From Clostridiales bacterium (lineage in GTDB: Bacteria; Bacillota; Clostridia; Lachnospirales; Lachnospiraceae), in assembly GCA_029007845.1 (NCBI GenBank), contig JAQXIP010000014.1, forward strand, positions 1 to 49,437: a stretch of DNA of 49,437 nucleotides. The letters run 5' to 3'. The position numbers were made by a program, and so were the translations under genes. The notes below the pieces were generated by a model. That model had not been told where the DNA came from. It saw only the letters and a list, made by a program, of their open reading frames with translations, and did not search any database. This document shows, piece after piece, positions 25,862-33,705 of the stretch (the stretch's first letter is position 1; each line of letters begins with the position of its first letter).

Positions 25862-26776
25862 CTATTTTTTCTTTCTACTATAGTCTTTCTCTGCCATCTT
25901 ATATTCATTCTGGAACTTAGCTGTCTGATACTTGCTGTCCCGGATATGGGATAAAAAAGTATGCTTGTCCGATCTCAAAAAGAATTGATGACGGATTTTA
26001 CTTTTATCTACTCCTTTTCCAACCGGATCGTCCCATGTACAGTCTATGTTATACCATAAACCATCCAGTTTTACAATATTCCAGGCATGCGGCTCACCGT
26101 CTGCCGTTCCGCCGATAATCCTTACCTCTACCCCCGCCTCTTCTGCCATCCGGTAAAATAACGTAGCATATCCCTGACAGGTTGCTTTTTTTGTTGTCAG
26201 AGCCTGATACGGCGTTGCATTCAAGAGACGCTTATCATAATCCAGTTCCTTCACAATGTAATCATGTATTTCCCTGACTTTCGTATAATCATCACAATCT
26301 TTTAGCTCCAGATCCCTGACGATCTCTGTAACCTGCCGGTTCACATATTCTGTTTCCTCTGCAGATTCCAGATAATCAAAATAATAGGTAATCTGGTAGA
26401 TTCCAAACAGTGAAACCATCTCTGCAGAGACACCTTTGTAGGTATATTCCAGATAATCTGCATCATAGGGAACACTCTCCTCATCCATCTCAAATACCGT
26501 TTCCAGAATGTCCAGTGCCTTTTTCTCGATATCTTCCTCCCTGCTTCCCCTGTAATTGATCCGGACACAGGCTTCCCGCTCAAGCATTCCTTCCCTGATC
26601 CGTGACGCATATTCCGAATCGCTGCTCACATAAGATTCCTGAAAGAACGCAAGAAGTTCCTCCGGTTCCAGTTCATTTTCATACACGACCCGGATTGCCA
26701 TATAGAGCAATCCGATTCCTAACAAACCGATGATTCTAAGCAGGCTTTTCATCACATTTTTCATATCATTCTCCAA
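25862..26776 (-). CDS. membrane-anchored transglutaminase-like protein
   Basis: 304 residues. One N-terminal membrane helix (about 11-29) is followed by an extracytoplasmic helical part, then a transglutaminase-like core with the triad Cys in KKATCQGYA, His in EPHAWNIV and Asp in DCTWDDP. Such proteins are papain-fold peptidases or crosslinkers; many in Firmicutes act at the cell surface. It is the first gene before pth-mfd and is separated from spoVG by a terminator, so it probably starts the transcript. Substrate unknown. Confidence 0.8.
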   Translation of the reverse strand: MENDMKNVMKSLLRIIGLLGIGLLYMAIRVVYENELEPEELLAFFQESYVSSDSEYASRIREGMLEREACVRINYRGSREEDIEKKALDILETVFEMDEESVPYDADYLEYTYKGVSAEMVSLFGIYQITYYFDYLESAEETEYVNRQVTEIVRDLELKDCDDYTKVREIHDYIVKELDYDKRLLNATPYQALTTKKATCQGYATLFYRMAEEAGVEVRIIGGTADGEPHAWNIVKLDGLWYNIDCTWDDPVGKGVDKSKIRHQFFLRSDKHTFLSHIRDSKYQTAKFQNEYKMAEKDYSRKKK

Positions 26777-26804
26777 TTCTGCGTATACGAAGTCTGCAAA
26801 ATGA

Positions 26805-26852
26805 AGAAAAAGGTTCCTTCCGGGAATAAACTTCCCATCCGAAACCTTTTCC
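26805..26852 (-). terminator. terminator of spoVG
   Basis: Just past spoVG on the minus strand, AAAAGGTTTC..GGGAA pairs with TTCCCGGAAGGAACCTTTTT in an imperfect hairpin ending in a T run. It lies between spoVG and the transglutaminase-like gene. Confidence 0.75.
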
Positions 26853-26874
26853 TGTTTGACTTATGCTTTTTTAC

Positions 26875-27165
26875 TTACGCCTCCAGGGCAGCCGCCGCAG
26901 GAACTTCTTCCTCCAGAATCTCCTGATATTTTTCCAGAATCAGATTCTGAATCTGATCTCTTGTTTCGGAATTAATCGGATGAGCTACATCCCGGTATTC
27001 ACCTTCACCGGTTCGTTTACTTGGCATCGCAATAAACAAACCCTTTTCTCCCTCGATCACTTTAATATCATGAACAACAAATTCGCCGCCTATGGTAATG
27101 GAAGCTACCGCTTTCATTTTACCCTCTTTTGCGATTTTTCGAATTCTTACATCAGTAATCTCCAT
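26875..27165 (-). CDS. spoVG: RNA/DNA-binding regulator SpoVG
   Basis: 96 residues from [11 protein letters not shown], the usual start and length; a longer frame to 27195 is not used by the family. GGGAG lies nine bases before this [22 protein letters not shown] and the RDVAHPIN block are diagnostic. SpoVG binds nucleic acids and affects septation and sporulation. It lies 43 bases after glgD with no terminator between, so it is probably also transcribed with glgCD, and it is followed by a hairpin terminator. Confidence 0.96.
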   Translation of the reverse strand: MEITDVRIRKIAKEGKMKAVASITIGGEFVVHDIKVIEGEKGLFIAMPSKRTGEGEYRDVAHPINSETRDQIQNLILEKYQEILEEEVPAAAALEA

Positions 27166-27208
27166 TTTCTCTTTCTCCCTTCTCACCATCGTCAATTACA
27201 ATGAGAAC

Positions 27209-28330
27209 CTATAATACGTAACGTTCGTTTTTCTCAACTACAATCTGTACATTTCCCGGTTCCCCTTTGTACTGTGTATTTGCCCGGATGGTATCATGAC
27301 TTTCAACAATGCAGTTCTCAATATAGGTGTTATCACCGATATACACATCATTTAAAATGATGGAATTCTTAATGGTGCAGTTATTTCCTATATAAACCTG
27401 CTTAAACAGGACAGAGCCTTCCACCTTGCCATTAATAATACAACCGCTGGACACCAGACTATTCTTAACCGAAGAACCTACATTAAACTTGGCAGGTGGT
27501 AAATCTTCAATCTTCGAATAAATATCCGGATACTGACGGAAGAAATAATCCCGGATCTCTGGTTTCAGGAAGTCCATATTGGTTCTAAAATAAGAATCTA
27601 CGGTAGAAATATTGCTCCAGTAACCATCCATATTATAAGCACAGATCTTCTTTAATCCTTTATAGCGGATCAGAATATCTTTTACAAAATCATACCGTTC
27701 CTCCTGTGCTGCCTTTTCAATCAGTTCAATGAGCTGACGGCGGCGGATCACATAAACGCCGATGGACACCGTATTGGCAGTTGCCACAATTGGTTTCTCT
27801 TCAAATTCCAGAATCCTGCCATCTTCATCCGTACGAACCACACCAAAACGGCCTGCTTCTTCTGAATCAGACAAGGTTTTTGTAACGACTGTGATATCCG
27901 CTTTCTTTGCGATATGATATTCCAGAACCTTATTGTAATCCATCTTATAGATTCCATCACCGGAAGCGATGATGACATATGGTTCATGACTGCTTCTTAA
28001 GAAACTTAAGTTCTGCGCAATTGCATCTGCGGTTCCCCGGTACCAGAAGCCATTGTCTGCGGTAATCGTCGGGGTAAATACATATAATCCACCCTGCTTT
28101 CTTCCGAAGTCCCACCATTTTGCAGAATTCAGATGTTCATTCAGGGATTTTGCATTATACTGGGTAAATACGCCCACCTTCTGAATATGGGAATTGGACA
28201 TATTGCTCAATACAAAGTCAATACTGCGGAATCCGCCTGCGACAGGCATGGCAGCACTGGCTCTTTTATTCGTCAGTTCTCTCATACGATTGCTGTTACC
28301 ACCAGCTAAAACGATACCAATTGCTCTCAT
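27209..28330 (-). CDS. glgD: glycogen biosynthesis protein GlgD
   Basis: 373 residues. The N-terminal nucleotidyltransferase fold with GIVLAGGNSNRMRELTNKRA (the loop differs from the GG-x-G-x-R-L of GlgC) and a C-terminal left-handed beta helix (about 280-365) are typical of GlgD. In Firmicutes GlgD forms a mixed complex with GlgC and raises its ADP-glucose pyrophosphorylase activity. The start overlaps the stop of glgC by one base, consistent with fixed stoichiometry. Confidence 0.95.
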   Translation of the reverse strand: MRAIGIVLAGGNSNRMRELTNKRASAAMPVAGGFRSIDFVLSNMSNSHIQKVGVFTQYNAKSLNEHLNSAKWWDFGRKQGGLYVFTPTITADNGFWYRGTADAIAQNLSFLRSSHEPYVIIASGDGIYKMDYNKVLEYHIAKKADITVVTKTLSDSEEAGRFGVVRTDEDGRILEFEEKPIVATANTVSIGVYVIRRRQLIELIEKAAQEERYDFVKDILIRYKGLKKICAYNMDGYWSNISTVDSYFRTNMDFLKPEIRDYFFRQYPDIYSKIEDLPPAKFNVGSSVKNSLVSSGCIINGKVEGSVLFKQVYIGNNCTIKNSIILNDVYIGDNTYIENCIVESHDTIRANTQYKGEPGNVQIVVEKNERYVL

Positions 28331-29601
28331 TATCTGTCACCTGCCTTTAATAAAGATTCACCACTTTCGAGAATGCCGCCCGGATAATCTTCCGGTGTTG
28401 TCTCTCCTGAAATCGCTGTATTCTTTCCGATCTTAACACCTCCCGGAATAACAGAGCCTTCCCCTACTGTTACAAGACCAAATCCATAGATATCCGGCCG
28501 TAATTTGTTTGGAACTTCATCCCCTATTCCAAGCACAACATCATTTCCGATCGTTACACTTTCTGCGATGATACTCTTATCAATCACCGTTCTTGCACCA
28601 ATTCTGGAGGATGACATAATAATGGAATTACGGACTACAACTCCCGGACCAATATATACGTTCGAACCAATAACCGAATTATGTACCTCACCGTGAATCT
28701 CACAGGCATCTCCGACAATGGCCTTATCGATTACGGCTTCGTCTGAAACAAATAATGGAGGAATCCACTCTGTCTTCGTATAGATCTTCCAGAACTCTTC
28801 ATAGAGATTAAATTCCGGAATCAGATCAATCAGTTCCATGTTGGACTCCCAGTAAGAGCCAAGTGTTCCTACATCTTTCCAGTAACCATTATACTCATAC
28901 GCAAAAATACGCTGTCCCTTCTCATGGCAATACGGAATAATGTGTTTTCCAAAGTCGCATCCCGGCTGGTCTTTTAAGGTAAGCAGTGCCTCCTTAAGCA
29001 CTGGCCAGCTGAATATGTAGATTCCCATAGATGCCAGATTGCTTCTCGGCTTCGGCGGTTTCTCCTCGAATTCCAGGATCTGCTTCTTCTCATCGGTGAT
29101 TACCACACCAAAACGGCTTGCTTCTTCCATCGGCACAGGTATCGTTGCAAGCGTGATATCTGCCTTATTCTCTTTGTGGAACTGAAGCATCACTTCATAA
29201 TCCATCTTATAAATGTGATCTCCCCCAAGAATCAAAACATAATCCGGATTATAGTTCTCCATATAATTCAGATTCTGATAGATTGCATTCGCCGTACCGG
29301 TATACCATTCGCTGCTGGTATTCTTTTCATAAGGTGGTAAAATAGAGACGCCTCCGATATTCTTGTCCAGATCCCACGGAATACCAATGCCGATATGTGT
29401 GTTCAAACGTAATGGCTGATACTGCGTCAAAACTCCGACTGTGTCTACACCGGAGTTAATACAGTTGCTCAACGGAAAATCAATAATACGGTACTTGCCT
29501 CCGAAGGAAACTGCTGGTTTTGCGATATTGGCAGTAAGAACGCCCAGACGGGAGCCCTGACCACCGGCCAATAACATGGCTATCATCTCTTTCTTAATCA
29601 C
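28330..29601 (-). CDS. glgC: glucose-1-phosphate adenylyltransferase GlgC
   Basis: 423 residues. [16 protein letters not shown] (nucleotide loop), [35 protein letters not shown] (metal Asp) and FEEKPPKP (substrate Lys) are all present, followed by a beta-helix C-terminal domain. It makes ADP-glucose from ATP and glucose-1-phosphate, the committed step of glycogen synthesis. It is the first gene of glgC-glgD-(spoVG), with a promoter about 60 bases upstream. Confidence 0.97.
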   Translation of the reverse strand: MIKKEMIAMLLAGGQGSRLGVLTANIAKPAVSFGGKYRIIDFPLSNCINSGVDTVGVLTQYQPLRLNTHIGIGIPWDLDKNIGGVSILPPYEKNTSSEWYTGTANAIYQNLNYMENYNPDYVLILGGDHIYKMDYEVMLQFHKENKADITLATIPVPMEEASRFGVVITDEKKQILEFEEKPPKPRSNLASMGIYIFSWPVLKEALLTLKDQPGCDFGKHIIPYCHEKGQRIFAYEYNGYWKDVGTLGSYWESNMELIDLIPEFNLYEEFWKIYTKTEWIPPLFVSDEAVIDKAIVGDACEIHGEVHNSVIGSNVYIGPGVVVRNSIIMSSSRIGARTVIDKSIIAESVTIGNDVVLGIGDEVPNKLRPDIYGFGLVTVGEGSVIPGGVKIGKNTAISGETTPEDYPGGILESGESLLKAGDR

Positions 29602-29657
29602 GTTATCACCCCTTGTCTATTCTGTCCATCGGTGATAGGAACATACCGATTAAATCT

Positions 29658-29686
29658 ATTATAACATCTTTGTCCTTTAATTGGAA
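29658..29686 (-). promoter_or_regulatory. promoter of glgC
   Basis: On the minus strand a perfect TATAAT (29658-29663) lies 17 bases downstream of TTCCAA (29681-29686), a weak -35 that suggests an activator or another form of control. It is about 57 bases before glgC. Confidence 0.55.
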
Positions 29687-29811
29687 TAAAAATAACCAAT
29701 TTTTTTCGAAATCCCATAGATTTTTGGGCAAATTTCCCAATAATCCCACACGGAACAACAAGAGACAACAAAATGCAGATAAAAAGCAACAATTTTCTCC
29801 AGAATTAGGAA

Positions 29812-29839
29812 TTGTTTTTTCACAGGAAACCGTTATAAT
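29812..29839 (+). promoter_or_regulatory. promoter of murC
   Basis: TTGTTT (29812-29817), 16 bases, TATAAT (29834-29839). Transcription should start near 29846, right at the target duplication of the small repeat element, so the element becomes part of the murC leader. The rest of the 321-base gap between glgC and murC (29687-29811) is A/T-rich and holds nothing else I can name. Confidence 0.65.
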
Positions 29840-29842
29840 GAA

Positions 29843-29896
29843 ATTAATAAGGATATGAGGATCAAAGGGTATTTTGACCCATGTATCATTAATAAG
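29843..29896. repeat. family-1 minimal element, copy D (36 bases) with 9-base target duplication
   Basis: The element spans 29852-29887. It begins GATATGAGGATCAAAG and ends TTTTGACCCATGTATC, matching the terminal hairpin of copies A and C (GGGTCAAAAGGT..TTTTGACCC) but with no interior. ATTAATAAG lies directly outside both ends (29843-29851 and 29888-29896). It sits between the murC -10 box and its ribosome site and would form a short stem-loop at the 5' end of the murC mRNA. Confidence 0.8.
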
Positions 29897-29922
29897 GCAT
29901 TTATATAAGAAAGGATTTCATT

Positions 29923-31314
29923 ATGTATCAAATTGATTTTCAACATCCCGGACATATTTACTTCATGGGCATTGGTGGAATCAGCATGAGTGGATTTGCA
30001 CAGCTTCTTTCCGAAGCCGGCTTCACAATCTCAGGTTCTGATTCAAAGGAAAGTGACATTACCCGTCACCTGGAATCCCTTGGCATCCGGATCCACTACG
30101 GCCAGAAGGCAGAGAATATTACTTCCGGCATTGACCTTATCGTGTACACTGCTGCCATCCATGAAGATAACGAAGAATACATTGCTGCCAAAAACGCCCA
30201 GATTCCTATGATGGATCGTGCTGAGATGGTAGGACAGGTTATGAAAAACTACCAGAATGCACTGGCAGTTGCCGGAACCCACGGAAAGACTACGACAACT
30301 TCCATGCTGACACATATCTTTCTTGCGGCAGACTTAGACCCTACCATCTCCGTGGGAGGGATCTTAAAAGCAATCCACGGCAACATCCGGGTTGGCCAGT
30401 CAGGCAATTTTATCACAGAAGCTTGCGAATACACGAACAGTTTTCTGAAATTTTATCCGACTGCAGCCATTATTCTGAATATAGAGGCAGAACATCTGGA
30501 TTTCTTTAAAGATTTAGCAGACATCCGCCATTCGTTTCACCAGTTTGCATGCAGACTGCCGGAGAATGGCATTCTGGTAATTAACGGAGAGATTACGGAC
30601 TATCCAGAGATCACCGACGGAATCGCATGCCCGTATGTTACATATGGTTTTCAGACAGAAGACGGCGCTTCCTATGATTATATGGCTTCCGATATTCATT
30701 ACGATGAATGGGGCTGTGGTCATTTTACCTTATTAGAGCATGGGACACCAGCCGCCCAGATTGACTTGAATGTACTGGGTCAGCATAACGTATCCAACGC
30801 ACTGGCCGCCATTGCCATGGCACGCCATTTCGGCATCTCCTACGAGCAGATTCAGAATGGCATCCAGACCTTTACCGGTGCAGACCGCCGTTTTCAGAAA
30901 AAAGGCGAGTGGAACGGGGTTACCATTATTGACGATTATGCCCACCATCCTTCTGAGATTAAAGCTACCCTTACAGCTGCAGCACGTTACCCTCACAAAA
31001 CACTGTGGTGCGTATTCCAGCCGCATACTTACTCCCGAACAAAAAAGTTTCTTCCGGAATTCGGAGATGCCCTGGCTCTGGCAGATAAAATAGTACTGGC
31101 TGATATCTATGCTGCCCGGGAACAGGATCCTGGTGATATTTCCTCCGATGATATCCGGAAAGAACTGGAAGCGGCAGGAAAAGAAGCTTATTATTTCCCA
31201 AGCTTTGGCGAAATTGAAGAATTTTTATCAAAAAATTGTGTCAACGGCGATGTGTTGATAACTATGGGCGCCGGAGACGTTGTAAATATTGGAGAAACAC
31301 TGTTAGCCAAATAA
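29923..31314 (+). CDS. murC: UDP-N-acetylmuramate--L-alanine ligase MurC
   Basis: 463 residues, normal length. GHIYFMGIGGISMSG (UDP-binding), VAGTHGKTTTTSM (ATP loop), ITEACEYTNSFLKF, and DDYAHHPSEIKATL in the C-terminal ligase domain are all diagnostic. It adds L-Ala to UDP-MurNAc in the cytoplasm for peptidoglycan. AAAGGA lies eight bases before the ATG. It is the first plus-strand gene after a run of minus-strand genes and diverges from glgC. Confidence 0.98.
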   Translation: MYQIDFQHPGHIYFMGIGGISMSGFAQLLSEAGFTISGSDSKESDITRHLESLGIRIHYGQKAENITSGIDLIVYTAAIHEDNEEYIAAKNAQIPMMDRAEMVGQVMKNYQNALAVAGTHGKTTTTSMLTHIFLAADLDPTISVGGILKAIHGNIRVGQSGNFITEACEYTNSFLKFYPTAAIILNIEAEHLDFFKDLADIRHSFHQFACRLPENGILVINGEITDYPEITDGIACPYVTYGFQTEDGASYDYMASDIHYDEWGCGHFTLLEHGTPAAQIDLNVLGQHNVSNALAAIAMARHFGISYEQIQNGIQTFTGADRRFQKKGEWNGVTIIDDYAHHPSEIKATLTAAARYPHKTLWCVFQPHTYSRTKKFLPEFGDALALADKIVLADIYAAREQDPGDISSDDIRKELEAAGKEAYYFPSFGEIEEFLSKNCVNGDVLITMGAGDVVNIGETLLAK

Positions 31315-31447
31315 TTATCCACACTATCCACAAAAAGCGGTGCATTTCTTTCACATGCTGATTGTGGATAATTTTTTGTGGTTTTCCAATGTTTCCACCA
31401 TTTTATCCACATTATCCACCGTTTTCCAAAAAAGAAATGTGGATAAA
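31315..31447. promoter_or_regulatory. cluster of DnaA boxes between murC and the DnaD-like gene
   Basis: Four perfect TTATCCACA boxes in alternating orientation, at 31315-31323 (+), 31363-31371 (-), 31403-31411 (+) and 31439-31447 (-). There are also two one-mismatch copies at 31324-31332 and 31412-31420, making six in 133 bases. They directly precede the promoter of two primosome-type genes. The first pair can also form an 11-base stem followed by TTTTTT, so that part could double as a long-loop murC terminator. DnaA binding is inferred from the consensus. Confidence 0.7.
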
Positions 31448-31465
31448 TTCCCGTTCTTCTGCCTA

Positions 31466-31494
31466 TTTCCAAAGCCGGTTTTCTGTGCTATAAT
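31466..31494 (+). promoter_or_regulatory. promoter of the DnaD-like/helicase-loader genes
   Basis: TTTCCA (31466-31471), 17 bases, perfect TATAAT (31489-31494). It begins 19 bases after the last DnaA box, so a bound protein could touch or block polymerase. Confidence 0.65.
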
Positions 31495-31537
31495 GCCATT
31501 GCCATAAAAACCGGCATACCATCTGGAGGGTATTTTC

Positions 31538-32530
31538 ATGAATGAAATTGCATTATCGTCTTATCCGGTTCCGTACACCATTGTACCGAATCAATTTATT
31601 GACCAATATATGGCAGATGCGAATGGGGAATATGTAAAGGTGTTTCTTTATCTGCTCCGCTGCATGGGGCAGAACACGGAAAGCATTACCGTTTCTTCCA
31701 TTGCAGACCAATTAAATGTTATGGAGGGAGATGTTCTTCGGGCTTTTTCTTATTGGGAAAAGCAGAACATCCTGACTCTTTCCCGCGATGCCTCAGGCAC
31801 ATTGACCGGGCTTCAGCTCTCTCTTCCTTCGCAGGACACCTCTTCGCAGGACACCTCTCCTGTCCGGTCCTATACGGATGTTAATCTCTCGGAGGTGACC
31901 ATTACAGACGAAATCAGTGAACTGATTATGACTTTGGAGATGTATATGGGACGCATGATGAAACCGGCTGACACCCAGCTGATCTGTTTTCTATATGATG
32001 ATCTGGGATTCTCTACTGAGCTGATTGAACATCTTTTTGATTACTGTATCTCAAAAAATAAAAAAAGCCCGTCCTATATTGAAGCCGTTGCCCTCGCCTG
32101 GGCAAAGGACGGCATTGATACCGTGGAAAAAGCAGATGCTTCCATCGCACAGTATAACACCGCCTATCAGACTGTTTCAAAAGCATTTGCCTTAAACCGG
32201 GCGGTTGCACCGGCAGAGCAGAAATTTATCGACAAATGGGTATCAGTCTGGGGATTTTCGGAAACGATGTTAAAAGAAGCCTGTTCCCGTGCCCTTTTGC
32301 ATACAGGGAAACCGGACTTCAAATACACAGACCGGATTCTGGAGAACTGGCATAAAGAAGGTGTCACAACTCTGGAAGCGGTAAAATCCGCTGACCAGTC
32401 CTATAACAAAAAACAGGCGGCAGCTGCCAAACAGCAGACACAGCCGTCCGGCCGTTTCCAATCATTTTCCCAGAGAAACTATTCGGAAGAAGAATACCGG
32501 GAAATCGAAAAAAAATTACTTCGTAAATAA
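31538..32530 (+). CDS. DnaD-like primosome protein with two DnaB_2 domains
   Basis: 330 residues. An N-terminal winged-helix region (about 10-85) is followed by a short linker and two copies of the DnaD C-terminal (DnaB_2) domain. Each ends in the Y-x(n)-W motif: YIEAVALAWAKDGI (about 180-195) and YTDRILENWHKEGV (about 260-275). In Bacillus, DnaD and DnaB remodel origin DNA and help load the helicase; the two-domain form is common in Clostridia. A 15-base tandem duplication in the linker gives SQDTSSQDTS. The gene is followed 26 bases later by the helicase loader, so the two form an operon. Confidence 0.88.
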   Translation: MNEIALSSYPVPYTIVPNQFIDQYMADANGEYVKVFLYLLRCMGQNTESITVSSIADQLNVMEGDVLRAFSYWEKQNILTLSRDASGTLTGLQLSLPSQDTSSQDTSPVRSYTDVNLSEVTITDEISELIMTLEMYMGRMMKPADTQLICFLYDDLGFSTELIEHLFDYCISKNKKSPSYIEAVALAWAKDGIDTVEKADASIAQYNTAYQTVSKAFALNRAVAPAEQKFIDKWVSVWGFSETMLKEACSRALLHTGKPDFKYTDRILENWHKEGVTTLEAVKSADQSYNKKQAAAAKQQTQPSGRFQSFSQRNYSEEEYREIEKKLLRK

Positions 32531-32556
32531 CACGATGCATAAGCAGGGAGATTCCT

Positions 32557-33552
32557 ATGGCACTGAAAAATACACAATACCACGAAATTATGAAACAATA
32601 TGAAGAACGGCAGAGCCGGAACCATTTTCAGATGGAAAAACGCCAGGAGGAAATCCGCCTTCACATTCCGGAATATGAAGAACTGCGCTTAACGATGCTG
32701 TCGCTTTGCCTGGAACGGACAAAGGCATCTCTTGGTTCTTCTGAACGTTCTAAAGAAGAACTGGAGAACGAGATCCAGCTTATTTCCAAACAGAAGCAGG
32801 AACTGTTAATCGAGGCCGGGTATGAACCAGATTATCTCGAACCTGTCTATACCTGCCCGGACTGCCGGGATACGGGCTATATTGATGGAAAAGAGTGCCA
32901 CTGCTTCCGGGAAACCGTAGCTGACGTTTTCTATCATCAGTCATCCCTGCACCCGGTTTTAGAAAAGGAAAACTTTGATACCTTCTGCCTGGATTTTTAT
33001 GACCGGACAACCCCGGATCCCCAGCTTTTCAAAACGCCTTATCAGAATATGTTGGAAATCCTCGGAAAATGTCATTCCTTTATCGATCATTTTGATCTTC
33101 CGGACTTTTGGGAATACCCTCATAATCTTCTTTTTGTAGGCCAGACAGGGGTAGGAAAAAGTTTTCTCTCCCACTGTATTACGAAAGAATTGCTCCAGAA
33201 AGGGCATATGGTGCTTTACCTTTCCGCTGTGGAGCTTTCCCAGTTATTTGAGCAGAACAAGTTCAGCAAAGATACCGGGGCAGACCAAAAAGAGCAATAT
33301 GAAGATCTATTCACCTGCGACCTTTTAGTCATAGATGACCTTGGCACAGAAACGATTACATCCTTTACCATATCGGCACTGCTCGACTGCATTAACCGCA
33401 GGGAGGCATCCCGGCATGCCACCATTATTTCATCCAATTATAATCCTCTGGAATTACAGAAACTATACAGCGAGCGGTTTAGTTCCCGGATCATGGCAAA
33501 TTACCTGTTTCTCCCGATTATCGGAGAGGACATCCGGATCCGCCAGTTATAA
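32557..33552 (+). CDS. DnaC/DnaI-type replicative helicase loader
   Basis: 331 residues. An N-terminal helical region, then a probable zinc site (CPDCRDTGY..KECHC, about 96-113), then an AAA+ domain with Walker A VGQTGVGKS (about 197-205), Walker B LLVIDDLGTE, sensor SSNYNPLEL and an arginine in YSERFSSRI. DnaI/DnaC loads DnaB-type helicase on DNA together with DnaD-like proteins, which matches the preceding gene. A GGGAG-type ribosome site lies close before the ATG. Confidence 0.93.
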   Translation: MALKNTQYHEIMKQYEERQSRNHFQMEKRQEEIRLHIPEYEELRLTMLSLCLERTKASLGSSERSKEELENEIQLISKQKQELLIEAGYEPDYLEPVYTCPDCRDTGYIDGKECHCFRETVADVFYHQSSLHPVLEKENFDTFCLDFYDRTTPDPQLFKTPYQNMLEILGKCHSFIDHFDLPDFWEYPHNLLFVGQTGVGKSFLSHCITKELLQKGHMVLYLSAVELSQLFEQNKFSKDTGADQKEQYEDLFTCDLLVIDDLGTETITSFTISALLDCINRREASRHATIISSNYNPLELQKLYSERFSSRIMANYLFLPIIGEDIRIRQL

Positions 33553-33588
33553 CCGGTAACATTGGCAGCCGTCAGATGAACCGAACAG

Positions 33589-33618
33589 TTCACCTTGCCC
33601 GCTGCTTTGTGATATAAT
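33589..33618 (+). promoter_or_regulatory. promoter of prs
   Basis: TTCACC (33589-33594), 18 bases, TATAAT (33613-33618), about 88 bases before prs. The leader contains small inverted repeats (GCCTGTTTCAGGC and ATCAATCATTGAT) of unknown role. Confidence 0.55.
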
Positions 33619-33705
33619 AAATAAGCCTGTTTCAGGCGCAGCCTTATCAATCATTGATTGGTTGCAACAACTATTTATTCAGAACAAAAGGGAGGCAAAT
33701 GAACC

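Noticed and set aside
29598-29792. 64-residue minus-strand frame before glgC
   Set aside because: It covers the glgC promoter, has no ribosome site and an AT-rich composition typical of non-coding spacer.
31315-31447. DnaA-box cluster as the chromosomal origin
   Set aside because: No dnaA, dnaN or rpmH nearby, and no clear AT-rich unwinding element with DnaA-trio repeats was seen.
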